Below are positions 1 through 11,960 of a stretch of DNA of 64,000 nucleotides, in pieces. This DNA is from Marchantia polymorpha subsp. ruderalis (taxonomy: Eukaryota > Streptophyta > Marchantiopsida > Marchantiales > Marchantiaceae): NCBI GenBank assembly GCA_037833965.1, contig AP031355.1, positions 26,623,501 to 26,687,500 on the forward strand. The letters run 5' to 3'. The notes below the pieces were generated by a model that was given only the letters and a program-made list of their open reading frames with translations, searched no databases and was not told the DNA's origin. The translations under genes and the position numbers were made by a program. Position 1 is the first letter of the stretch; every line of letters starts with the position of its first letter.

Positions 1-3000
1 AACACTGATTCTTAAGCGCGATGGTCGGCCTAGTCACACGATCGTTAGCCCTGCTTCGTTGACCTTGCCTCAATTGTTCTTCCGTTTCCTTGGCTCAGCG
101 TATTCCATTCTCTTCGTCACATTCCTACAGCAAGAGCTGGTTCCACTTGACACTGCCTTCTTCTTGCCTCTCCACTTTATTAATCTCCAGTTGAAACACT
201 TCCTTGCATCATTCGATTCTCTGGGTCTTCTCTACCCGTTGGATGGGCTGTGTGTCAGATTGTGTACTTGGTTGTTCACATTCCTTTTTATATTTTGTTT
301 GACGTTTGATAACACTACCACGTCTAGTATGAGAAATACCTGAAAGCTGATCTACACCAATTTCTCACCAGATGGTTCTGGATACAGATTCGTTCTACAA
401 GCTTCGGGGAGCAGCATTCCAAATATGGAAAGCACTCCATCTTTGGGAATAAACGTGATTGCCTAAATGAGAGCTTGATACTTTGAAAATGGTCATTTTA
501 GGATGCGGTCGTTTCACATTTTATCATCATTTTAGAATGATCAAATTGCAGATAAATAAAAAATTTAAAGTCAAATAAAATTATTATCAATTCACAGATA
601 CAAATGTGTAATTTCTATTTTTTCATTTGTAATTTTACCACTGAAATTTTATGCTAATCATATTTGATCATATTTTTCTTTATTCAGATTCAAAATTTAA
701 TTAATATATTTTGAAATCATTAACATAAAAACAAATCAAACTTATATGAAAACTCGATACTTTAGAGTATCATAAGTTACTAACTAGATTGCAACTAAGA
801 TGTATACAAGTATTTTCTTTAAGTATAGAATTTTTGATAGTAATTTGTTACAAAAATATAATGATCCTGAGAGCTATTCTAGTTCTATGTCTATGGAGGT
901 TGTTTACTAACACACCATATGTAAATGATATGAATCAGTACTAAATTATAGAATAAAATTTTCAGCAACTAAGCGACAATTCTTCTGCATTTTATTGGGG
1001 ATGCAATAACTAAATTCTTCACTGTAAGATGATCATCATTAAGTAGGATGATCATAAGACACTACATAATTTTCATGAATAATTAATATGATAAAATTGC
1101 AACTGCCTTCAATTATCTGGAACTTAGCAAAACTTTTTGCCATGATGAGGAAATGGAAACTGCCAGCTGTCTCGTGCTCACTCTGAAATTTACATTAGCC
1201 TATTCATGAACGAGAGGAATTTCTCCAATGAACAATTCTACGTAAACGAATTTCACTCTTAGCAGAGAAGTTCTATTGACAGATACATACCTAAGAAAGT
1301 CTCCACTTGACGAGTCAGAACTAAGTCTTCAGTAAGTATTAGTAATTTTGGGGACGTACTTGGTCTCCTGGTCCTGTCAAGGCTGGAAGCGCAACATGAC
1401 AAAAAGTTGCTTTTCAGTCTGACTTTGCCGTTTCAGGTCGATCTTGCCTCATCTTACCCGACTATCTAGAGAATAGCCAACGATTACATTGTCCCATGGA
1501 AAAGTACCGCGTGATGAGAGTTTTATGAGAGGAAAGGTTGGCAGCATCTGCGAAAATGCTCACTGGGAAATGTCCATTTCCATGAGTTTCCCGAACGCTA
1601 GGACCTTCCTTCACACCTTTCAGTGTGTGGGCCCACATGAATTAAAACATTCTCTCTCGCTCGCTCGCTCACACACTCACTCTTTTTTTATGTAAACGTG
1701 GAGCACGAGAATCCATACCCTTGAATGTTCGAGTATTCTCAACCAAGCTCCTAGATCCTGCTCAGGTACTTACTTTATAACCAGTTTGCTAGTTTACGTA
1801 CTCGGCCATCAGCAAGTCTAGGCATTTGAAGCCTGTTGATTCTACGAAATTTAGCACAACCAAGATAGATTCCTTTTCATTTAGGTGATCACTGAGTACA
1901 CTTGTCTTAGTCGAAAAGAATATCGTTTGAAAGGCCAACAATTTGGGCATGATGTTATAGTAGCGGGGCAAACGTATCGGAGTCATTGATTAACTGAATT
2001 GACATTTCCAAAACAGCTGCCATCAGTATTTCATCAATTGCTCTTCATAGTTAATTCTAGGAACCTCACTGATAGCTCACATGTTTGTATTTAGAACTCC
2101 AAGAGAAAGAAAGGTGGAACGTTATCTGACAACAATTTCCCCCGGAGGTCTTCAGAGTATTCTAAACAGACCGTATATTTCGATTCAAATTTCAGGTTAC
2201 GGAGTAGGTTCGGAGTTAGATCCATGAAATATCGAATTAGAAGCGACAACGTATTGTTGCTGATCTGCACATATGGTTCAGGACAAACATGTAAACTTGG
2301 ATTGCATTTTATCAGGCCAGTACCGACCATGGGAAGGACAAATCCTCAATAGGCCTAAGCACACATTTGTAATTTCCAAGCCGTTCATGTGAGCCGACGC
2401 GTAAAGGGAATACGTCTTGATTCATATGATCTATTATCATCATGCAATAAGGAGTCAGAACGCTCTGGCTGCAAGCGCGTTCCGCCTTGAAAAGGAACGC
2501 ATCGATGCACCTGAGCACACTCAGGCCGGTGGCTGACAGAATCAGGAGGATCGATTACCTTACTGCTCTTGATCGTAATCATAATCACTGAACCAGAATG
2601 CTCAGAGACTGCCGAACTACTGCAGAAAGTGGAAACGTAAGACGAGTATTTTGTATACTCCATGGGCAACACGAGGCAATCTGACCCTGTTACCTTTGGA
2701 AATATTTTGTAGGAATACGAACTAGTATCCGCGTCAGAGTCACAATATTAGCTACAGATAGAGGCCTTGTGCGGGTCTTACGGGAGCAGGTCGCATTGTG
2801 CATGGAATGACGTAGACACGACCCGTCCACGTCATTCACGAGATTTGGCAGACTTGCAGAGGGGATTTATCAAGACAATGCGCCGTCATCCTTTCGATAT
2901 TGCGACGAATAGCCGGCCTCTTAACCACAGCAGCCCCCAGATTCGGGGTCGGAGACTAGGGTTCCCGCTCTACGCACTGTCTGGTCAAATGACAACGAGG

Positions 3001-3282
3001 ACTGTGAATGAAGTGTCTGAGTATCCCAGCCGCCGGCAATGTGTGCGTCGGCCGAATGTAGCCCGCACACAACCCAACGTTTTCCTCACCACGATCCGGG
3101 AGATGGGGCCCATCACTCTGTCTATTGACGCTGTTCGCATCCTATCGCCGATTCGGGTCACTCGTTTGGTTTCAGCTGGCTGACCGAGTAGTCTGATTGG
3201 AAGACGCTGTACCGCGCATGCACATTCCAGTCTTCCCGACCTTATCTGAAACTCTTTCCCTTCGGCTCGAACGCTAACACCT
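1..3282. repeat. Segmental duplication, copy 1, left arm
   Basis: This stretch matches about 24095-27238 in the same order and orientation, and the match resumes at 8030-10190 on the far side of the solo LTR. The first part (1-1750) is AT-rich and non-coding; it begins inside the repeat, so copy 1 probably starts left of the window. A third diverged copy of the 1-1210 part lies at about 12551-14757. Gene X lies on the minus strand at about 1789-2672. I see no convincing gene in 1-1750. Confidence 0.85.
1789..2672 (-). pseudogene. Unrecognised gene X, copy 1 (gene or pseudogene)
   Basis: Several short minus-strand open segments (2672-2385, 2518-2312, 2330-2091, 1986-1789) read as protein-like sequence, and their translations recur in two other copies: 26698-25803 on the minus strand and 11179-11960 on the plus strand. 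Shared pieces include a segment ending SFPW and a later segment starting M(P/S)K(L/Y)LA(F/Y)Q. A further open segment at about 3180-2985 (minus), starting MRTASIDR, is also conserved in copy 2 and could be an upstream exon. I do not recognise the family. Frames change between segments without obvious good splice sites throughout, so decay is as likely as a multi-exon gene. It diverges from the peroxidase across the region where the solo LTR later inserted. Confidence 0.4.
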
Positions 3283-4486
3283 TGTGGTACCCCACTTTTG
3301 GTAATTTTAAGGAAATTAAAACATTTTTGGAAAACTGTACCACGGCAGCAATGTAAATAGCCTTCGGTACATCAAAACAGAGTAAATTCGGGAGATCGCA
3401 GAGATTCTCTAGAGACCTCGTAGAATCTAGGAGTTGGGTGCAGCGGTAAGGAAGGGCACCACCCTCCCTGCGAGCTCTGCAGTTAGGATCCCTACGGCGC
3501 AAGGCGCAAAATCCGCCTTCGGCGCTGCGTCCGCTGCGGTAGGGAAATCTTTCATATTTAGGTCAACCCACGAACGTCTTGACTTAGTTAGGGTCTCGTT
3601 CGAAAGAGCTCGACGCGCTGATTCCAACGAGCCCAAGAACGCCAACAACGGATGAGGACTCCGGGAGTTATGAAGGTTGTAAGATACTCAGCTCTTCGCC
3701 TATGCACAGGCGGAGAAGTTTTGTCCTATGCGCGGACGAAGGAAGTTCGCCTGCGCACAGGCGAAATAGGGTTTTGAGGTAGGCGCGAAGTTCGCCTACG
3801 CACAGGAGTGCGCCTGTGCATAGGCGCTTCGGCGTCGGCGGGAAATCCGCCTTGGGCCCTAGAAATGCGCCTTGTGAGGTAGAAACTGTACGGCGCCTTC
3901 TGCGCCAGCGCAACGCCGCGGACGAGCAAGGAGCCGCCAGAATAGTAAAATCCGTACGGACCGTACGGACGGGACGGATGGGTGCGCTCTTGGACGGACG
4001 GAGTTGCAGCGACGAGAGCGCCGATGGAGAGGCAAGGAACGGACAGTCTGTACGGAGGCGGTTGACCGCGGTCAACGCCTTCCGCGCCAGCGCATCGACG
4101 CGGACGGACTTCGCCTGCGCACAGGCAACCGCCTGTGCACAGGCGGGTGAAGTTCCGCGCCGGCGGAGAATCCGCCGAGGAGTCCGCCTGCGCCCAAGCG
4201 GGAGTTGAACTTTTGTCCGACATGCGGACACCCGCGCCGAGGCAGAGTAGGATTGGCTGAGGAGCGGTACGAACGAGTGTACCGCGCAAGGCGGAAAATC
4301 CGCCTTCGGCGCTGCGCACCCATGTCCGCGGCGTAGTACGCTCGCGGAGTTCAAATTCGCCAATTCGAGCGTGAGAGTTTAATCGGCGACGGCGGAGCGT
4401 GAAGCCGCGCGTGAGAGCGGAGATCGTTTCAGCGTAGAGCCGGCGCGGCCATCAATTGAGTCGTCCTTCACGAGCAAGAGCCGACC

Positions 4487-7021
4487 ATGACCTTCGACCG
4501 GGAGGCGGAGAGCGTCCCATTCTTGAATTCGCGATTCCATTCTCTAGTGCGAGCTGCGCGCGTCCATCTGCTGGCTGCTAAGCATTCTCGACATCGCCGC
4601 GTAGAGGATTTCTTGATGATTGAGGGAGAAGTGAGTGCGCGTGATTTGGAATTGAGGGCGATTAGAGTTTGCCGAGGAAGAAAGGAGCTCGAGCGGAGCG
4701 GAAGGAGAATGAGCGAGCGGGCGAACTCCAAGAACGCAATGACGAGACTGGGCCGATTGCGGATGCTGCCGCTCCGACTACCACAGAACGGACTGCGCGC
4801 TTTCGAGGAGCGCCTGATAGCAAGAAAGCTCGATTTCTTGCTATGGGGATGGAACTACATCTGTGTGGATATGGTGCGCGAGTGGTTAGAGCCACAGGGT
4901 CCACCTTCGCGCGGATTGCGTCCGCATGTTGATCGGTGGACAGTCCAAGATTGGGCGCAGGCATTGGGGCGATGTGCCGGCATGCCAGGGCACCTCCTCT
5001 TCGATAAAGAGAGCGTCAAGGTGACCAAGCAGGAAGAGGCGCAATTTGTGGAGCTGTTCAAGAAGTGGAAGTCTACCAAGAATGGGTACAAGACCCGCGA
5101 TTACAAGGATCGATTCCGCCGGACTTTGTCTACGGCGTTGCTGCAATTACTGCAGCCACACCGCGCCTGCTACATCACATTGTGGCAGGTCTCTTTTGTG
5201 GAGTGCATCATCGAGGGAACTTCAATTCACTGGGCGAGCATCCTGCACCGGGTGATGCGACAGACGGGCGAGCCTCGACGGACAGACGACCACAAGCGGA
5301 CGTGGACCTACGCCTACGCGTGGGAAGAAGCAGTCCGCCTATGCACAGGTCACCTCCACACGTGCCGCCTGTGCACAGGCAGGAATCACCCCCGTTCCAA
5401 CGTAGGAAGGGGAAGGAGCCGGCGGAAGATCCGCCTACGAGACACAGGTCTTCGGGGCCAGACCCTCCTGCGCACAACGCGCCGCGATTTGCGCCTTCGG
5501 CGCCAGGGCCTTCGGGCCTTCGGAGATACGAGCAGGGAGCGTGCGGAGGCCGCACCATCGACGGGTAATCCGCCGGTAGATGCGCATTCGGCGGTAGGGC
5601 CTCAGGGCCAAGGGACATCCGGCGAGCGGCCCCCGGCTATGTCGCCTTTGGCGATAGACGTCCGCGGCGCTGCGCCTGCGGCGGACAAGGTGCCGGCATT
5701 TGCGCCTGTGCACAGGCCAGGCACAGCCCCCGCGCAGGACCGATCGAGGGAGAAGCATCTGACGGAGGAGCGGATTGACTGTCCGCGGGACGAAATTTCG
5801 GTGCGCGATGCGCAATCAAACCCCGCGCAAACACCCTCCGCTCGATCGCCTTCGGCGGCGGACGTCGGCGGCAGAGAGGATACGGTAGAAGACCGACAAG
5901 TGGGCGACGGGGATGTAGCACGGCCGCATTCGCCTACCGCCTTAGACATTTTGGCGAAGAGCAGCGAGGCTGCAGCGGTGCCTTCGCAGGCAGCACACGT
6001 CGACGACGTGCAGCCCCACTCGGGACAGTCGCCAACGCAATCAATGGCGACTAAAATCCTCAGCTCGGATGATGACGACGGAGGCTCCACCGAAGCAATG
6101 TCGGGAGCCGGGGATACCGAGGAGGAGGAGGAGGAAATTGTTGGAGCGCCGGCGGCGGCGCTCTCTGAGCATGTGATTCCGTTGCTGAAGTACTTGGATC
6201 GCAAATTCGATAAATACGCCGATCCACTTCACCCGGGATCTTACATCGAATTAGTGCGCAGGCGGACTCGCACTAAAGTCCACACTAGCAAGCTACTAGC
6301 TAGGGTGGACCATGAGTTGAAGGAATTGAAGGAGAGGCATGCCTGTTTATGGGGGCAGTACAACCTTGAGAGGAAATCGCACGCCCTCGACAGGATGCGG
6401 AAGGATAGAGTGGAAGAGCTCACCAGGGATGTGTTGCAGACCACGCAGGATTTGATGTCTGAGAAAACTCAGAATCAGATTCTGTCAGAAGAGCTCGTGC
6501 GACAGACGCGTTTGTTGGCGGAGTGTCAGCTCGCACGGCAGGCGGATGAGGATTTAATCCGCAGGCTACAGTCAGAGTGTGGTGAATTGAGAGCGCAGCG
6601 TGCGGAGGCCGAATCGCAGTTAGTGGTAATTGAAGAGGATCGCAGGCGAGAGGCAGATCGCACGAAGGAGGAGACGGCGAGGCGTGTCGCCCACTGTCTC
6701 AAGGGCTACGCCCACTGGGAAGTGGCGGCGCAGGAGAAACTCACACTGCGTGAGTTTGAACTTCGCGCAGCAGGGTTGGTGGCAGGCGACAGCAGGAGTC
6801 GGCGGAAGGTAGCGAAGAAGCTCGACGCTTTTCTGTCGAAGGCGCGGGATACCATGTCCACCCTCGAGGTGGAGGTGTTCGCGGCGTTGCAGCGATTGGG
6901 ACTGCGCACTCGAGCGGAAGACTGGCAGGGTAGGGAGTTAGTGCGCGGCAATCCGTCGCGCAGGAGACGTAGCACCGGTTCCGCGGAGTGTAGTGTAGCG
7001 TGGTTCCGTGCAGGCGTATAG
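4487..7021 (+). CDS. LTR-encoded ORF protein, internally deleted version (844 aa)
   Basis: This ORF lies inside the U3 part of the solo LTR, starting at the ATG after GAGCCGACC and ending 36 bp before the LTR TATA box. It is homologous to the 1045-aa ORFs at 46958-50095 and 58133-61270. Residues 1 to about 258 keep the N-terminal globular domain. A deletion then removes roughly 200 residues, and the following stretch (about 5270-5530) is read in a different frame from the long versions. The original frame returns at GDTSRERAEA. The acidic patch (TEEEEEEIV) and the C-terminal coiled coil are intact. The protein carries no enzyme motif I recognise. It could be non-functional despite being open, because this GC-rich palindromic DNA has few stops in any frame. 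Confidence 0.7.
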   Translation: MTFDREAESVPFLNSRFHSLVRAARVHLLAAKHSRHRRVEDFLMIEGEVSARDLELRAIRVCRGRKELERSGRRMSERANSKNAMTRLGRLRMLPLRLPQNGLRAFEERLIARKLDFLLWGWNYICVDMVREWLEPQGPPSRGLRPHVDRWTVQDWAQALGRCAGMPGHLLFDKESVKVTKQEEAQFVELFKKWKSTKNGYKTRDYKDRFRRTLSTALLQLLQPHRACYITLWQVSFVECIIEGTSIHWASILHRVMRQTGEPRRTDDHKRTWTYAYAWEEAVRLCTGHLHTCRLCTGRNHPRSNVGRGRSRRKIRLRDTGLRGQTLLRTTRRDLRLRRQGLRAFGDTSRERAEAAPSTGNPPVDAHSAVGPQGQGTSGERPPAMSPLAIDVRGAAPAADKVPAFAPVHRPGTAPAQDRSREKHLTEERIDCPRDEISVRDAQSNPAQTPSARSPSAADVGGREDTVEDRQVGDGDVARPHSPTALDILAKSSEAAAVPSQAAHVDDVQPHSGQSPTQSMATKILSSDDDDGGSTEAMSGAGDTEEEEEEIVGAPAAALSEHVIPLLKYLDRKFDKYADPLHPGSYIELVRRRTRTKVHTSKLLARVDHELKELKERHACLWGQYNLERKSHALDRMRKDRVEELTRDVLQTTQDLMSEKTQNQILSEELVRQTRLLAECQLARQADEDLIRRLQSECGELRAQRAEAESQLVVIEEDRRREADRTKEETARRVAHCLKGYAHWEVAAQEKLTLREFELRAAGLVAGDSRSRRKVAKKLDAFLSKARDTMSTLEVEVFAALQRLGLRTRAEDWQGRELVRGNPSRRRRSTGSAECSVAWFRAGV

Positions 7022-7057
7022 CGTAGTGCAGTGTAGTGCTAGTTAGGATTTAGAAGG

Positions 7058-7086
7058 TATAAAATAGTTCAAGGCGTTTTGCCTTG
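7058..7086 (+). promoter_or_regulatory. LTR core promoter: TATA box and hairpin
   Basis: TATAAAATAG occupies 7058-7067. The perfect inverted repeat CAAGGC-GTTTT-GCCTTG follows at 7070-7086. All other LTR copies here read CCAGGC-GTTTT-GCCTGG, so the difference is compensatory. The TATA box lies about 970 bp before the LTR end, which puts the ORF in U3 and leaves a long R-U5. The start site is inferred to lie near the distal arm of the hairpin. Confidence 0.7.
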
Positions 7087-8530
7087 GGATCTTTCCCAAC
7101 ATCAGAAGTGCAGATCAGGAACCCATTTTCTCTGCGTGTTTGTGTCCTTAAGTTCTGTCACCACGCAAGAGGAGTTACAACTTAGCGTTCCGTATTTTGT
7201 AGCTGAAGGCCTTCGGCCGAATGTTCAGAGCTAGTACATTGGTTAGAGACTTGAGTAGTTCGGATCTGCACCTGCGGGTGACTGCCGATGCTCAGAGCCA
7301 GTGACTAGTTAAATACTTGAACAGTTCCGCCCCTACACCTTCGAGTGTTTTGTTTCTGATTGTACTCCTTCGGGATTTTTCCCCTGAATGCCAAAGTGAA
7401 GTTTTGCTACTTCGTGTAAGCCTTGGTTGTAAATTCAGGTTACGCTGCAGCAGGTGCCTTTGGGGTAACCCCTGTAGTATTTCTGGGAATGACAAGTGCC
7501 TGAGAATTCAAACTCTTCAATAGACTGTTATTGTGTTACTGGAATGTTTCTCAGTGAGTCCTTCAGTGCGGACCTGTGTTCTCTGCGCGTTTTGTGAGTT
7601 GAGAGTGTTGTTCACCGCGTATGAGTGATTTCGATCCGAAGTAGGCAGTCCAAACCGGGTTTCCTACACTAGCAGCAAGCTAGTGGAAGTGTTGTAAAAG
7701 CCGGAGTTGGAAGTCACTACCCGCAGCTTCGCTGAGTGTGCTCGCGAGAGACTTTTCCCTTGAAATCTTGAGTAGAGGTCCTGACGGATCTCTGGGTTGT
7801 GTTTCTGTAGTTTCAGGTGTGTGTGTGTGTGTTACGCTGCACTGTGCGACCTCCGAGTGCGCTCCGAGTGGACACTTGCAGTATTTCTGGGAGTGACAGT
7901 CGCCTGAGAATTCAAACTCCTCAATAGTCTGTTAAACGTGACACTTTGTACTCTATGTGTTCCTCTGTCCTTGTGGGTTCGACCTTTCTAACACTATATT
8001 GCAGTTTTAGCCTTTAGTGGGTTATTACACACCTCCAGGACTTCTACATGATCGCCAATCGCATACTGATGGCAAACGAATTCTCAAGGTCTCATCTGAC
8101 CAATGCAACATACACTATAGTCACTTGCAACGAGGCAACACACGGAGTTAAGCAATTGCCAAGTTGGAGCGTAGGGTCACAGGAGCACGAGCCATTTCAA
8201 TGTTCATGTTCGCTGCGGAAGACTGGGAACAGTTTCTTAGACCCTTTACTTCTGAAAGGAACATGTAGGTGAGTTTTACTTTCTCCCTGAACATCTGAGT
8301 GCAAGCTTCTTTTGTCCATTGTCACCAGCAGATATCACCTCAATCGCTTCAACTTGTTGTTCTGAGAAAGGTGAAAGGTTTGTGCTTAGGATGAATAAGT
8401 CAACGGCTTTGGGACCTCGAGGAACCGTTTCACTTCAGATATACGAGTCCACGCTCTTCTGTACCAGGTCCACATCGTACAGACATTATGGCGCTTGATG
8501 ACTTGTAAACGGCGCTCTTTGATCGGAGTG

Positions 8531-8537
8531 TATATAT
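8531..8537 (+). promoter_or_regulatory. Putative TATA box of peroxidase 1
   Basis: TATATAT lies 255 bp upstream of the ATG, and the same motif lies at exactly the same distance in the duplicate (27759-27765). It is 502 bp downstream of the solo LTR end. Assignment is by position and conservation only. Confidence 0.5.
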
Positions 8538-8785
8538 CTCCAGGGCGAGCACAGCATTCCATCCAAACCACAACTATCAGATTCAATAGCTGCCTGCACA
8601 TCTGCACTCCCTGAAGTCCAGTATAATCACCCTTGGAAGGAGAATCAAGGGCTTCAAACTTCAGGCGCATCGAGGATTCATATCAACTTTACAATTTGAG
8701 CAGAAATTTAGAGTCACCTTTCAGTGTTGTTCGTCGACCTGCACGAGTCGACGCAAAAGGAGCGCATCCATCAAGCATTCTGAAG

Positions 8786-10034
<1,249 letters not shown>

Positions 10035-10190
10035 AGAAGCCTTAATTAGCAAGCTCTCATCATTTTGGAAAGTCAAAAATCTCCAGTGTCGACGTGGTGC
10101 TGGGGCGGGAATAAGAGAGCGAAACCTCGTTTTTTAGAGGAAAGCACAGATGATCAGAGATCCCTCTTCCGAGCAAAATTGTAGTTAAAA

Positions 10191-11150
10191 AAGTCGAAAG
10201 AACAGGTTCTGATTTTAGGTTGTCGACAGGATACACATCATAAAATATTTCAAAATCGACATTAATTGGAAATCAAAAAAACAAAATTGTCTTGGATCCA
10301 CATAATCCGATAGTTGTCAAAATCTTAGAGACAGTGAATCTGTTTCCTCCAATAATTTTAATAAACTTCACTGTGATGACTCAAAAAATGAAAAACAATT
10401 CGCTGGATTTTTATTTAATTAACCTCCTACCTAAATTTTATCAAGATTCCATATGATATTGCAGTGTTTCACGCAATCGATATTGTGCTTTCCTTGTGAA
10501 TTTTCACCTGCTTTTGCTTACACGGTTCTACCTAGTAGACTCAAGTCAAACCCCTGAATCAAATGAGATTATGATTGGATTCTTAACTTTTCTTCAAATG
10601 TTGTAAGTAGATTACATGACCTTGTTTTGTAATTAATCTTTATAGTGTGTAAGTTTTTCTTTCATGGTCCACACACTTGCACAATATTTTTTGGCCATCT
10701 TAAACATATTTGAGGTCATCATTCAGTTAAATAAATTTTGAGAATGATATTTTTTGCTCACAAACATTGTCTTGATGATCAATGTTCAACTCTTCATGAT
10801 CTCTCCAGAAAGTTTAACTTAATTAGTATCAACGACTCTATTATATATTGTTTAAATTTTCTTAAGCTTTATTCTTTCTCTCCATGTGCAGAGCTATTTT
10901 ATACAATTTTTGTAATCTATACCTGATATTTTATGACACAAAATATGATGAAAAGAACTTATTTATTCCAAATTCTGTTTATGTATGTTAGTTATGTGTA
11001 AATAGATATATATATATATATATATACTCGTGATAAATCCCTCCTACTGCTAGGGACAGAATATGTAATCATGACACCTCCTACTAGCAAGTCTTTCGTA
11101 TACAAATTTGCATCCGAAAGGACCGCATCCCGCTGAATACGTTTCTCTGA
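10191..11150. other. AT-rich intergenic stretch
   Basis: No coding region or structured RNA was recognised. A (TA)n microsatellite occupies about 11006-11028. Confidence 0.6.
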
Positions 11151-11178
11151 GGATTTATGAATGCTGCAATGACACTGC

Positions 11179-11960
11179 TTGAGGTTAGAGGCCGTAGCAA
11201 GTGTGCAAGACCTGGTGACGAACTACGTGGACGCGATCGGATCTACGTCAGTCAATGCGAAATTCCGACCTGCTCCCGTAGGACCTCCAGAGGTATCAAG
11301 GCTTCACGTTGGCTCAAATGACTTGCTTAGAAATTACAAACGCGTGCTTTGGCGAATTGAGGAGTCATCCTTCCCATGGGCGATATTGGTCTGATCAATA
11401 GACGAATTTATATGCTAGTGTTGAAATAGATGTGCCGATCAGCCAGACAAAAGATCTCGCTTCTTTTACTATATTTCGTGGACCTAATTCCGATGTTGCT
11501 GCGTAAGCTGAACTTTGGATGAAAAAGTACATTCTGTTTCATTTAGAATTCTTGAAGCCCTCTGGGGGTATACATCTGTAAGAGATCACTCCACCTTCTT
11601 TTTAAGGGTTTTTTGAGACATAAATGTCAGTTTACCAGTGAAATTCCTGGAAGCTAACTGTGAAGAGCAGGCTATGAAATACGGATGCCAGCTCCTGAAC
11701 GACCAGCTGTTAAGGAGATTCAAGAATATTTAGTGAATTAATGACTCAGATACATCTTCTTTGCTAATCTAACAGCATGTCAAAATATTTGGCCTATCAG
11801 ATGGCAGTGTTCAGGATTAGGACGAGTGGACTCAATAAGCACCTAAAAGAAAATGATCGCATGCCGCTTGTCCTCAATTACCGCTCTCTAAGCTTCAAAT
11901 CAGATTGGGTTAGAGGAATGGGGTTTACTGAATTTGAACAAAGCTCTCCTTCTATGAAAT
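11179..11960 (+). pseudogene. Unrecognised gene X, copy 3 (plus strand, fragment)
   Basis: The open segment 11179-11394 ends SFPWAILV and the segment from 11777 starts MSKYLAYQ. Both are diverged translations of pieces of gene X copies 1 and 2, in the same order but on the opposite strand. The stretch between them also aligns with 2310-1990 of copy 1. It is thus an inverted, more diverged copy. The SFPW segment begins at a non-ATG codon, and I see no complete gene. The end of this unit (from about 11809) is repeated near 14760 and 16740. Confidence 0.4.

Larger units (their letters stand above)
3283..8029 (+). mobile_element. Solo LTR of giant-LTR Ty3/gypsy element (4747 bp)
   Basis: It begins TGTGGTACCCCAC and ends GGGTTATTACA, and is flanked by the direct repeat CACCT (3278-3282 and 8030-8034). 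The duplicated locus holds the uninterrupted site with a single CACCT at 27234-27238, so both ends and the 5-bp target duplication are fixed by direct comparison. The same unit flanks the gag-pol region at 45943-51342 and 57118-61925 (inverted), which identifies it as an LTR. No internal region is present, so it is a solo LTR left by LTR-LTR recombination, or an equivalent full-length LTR insertion. It carries an 844-codon ORF, a TATA box at 7058 and a GT microsatellite near 7818-7833. It points toward peroxidase 1. Confidence 0.93.

Noticed and set aside
2091..2330. Gene X as a sliding-clamp (PCNA-like) protein
   Set aside because: A faint pattern similarity in one segment (LLIRYF...LEYS) is not supported by the other segments.
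3283..8029. DNA transposon instead of solo LTR, because the ends are imperfect inverted repeats (TGTGGTACCCCAC / TGTAATAACCCAC)
   Set aside because: The same unit flanks gag-pol with a PPT and PBS at the expected sides, and TG...CA ends with a 5-bp target duplication are normal for Ty3 LTRs.
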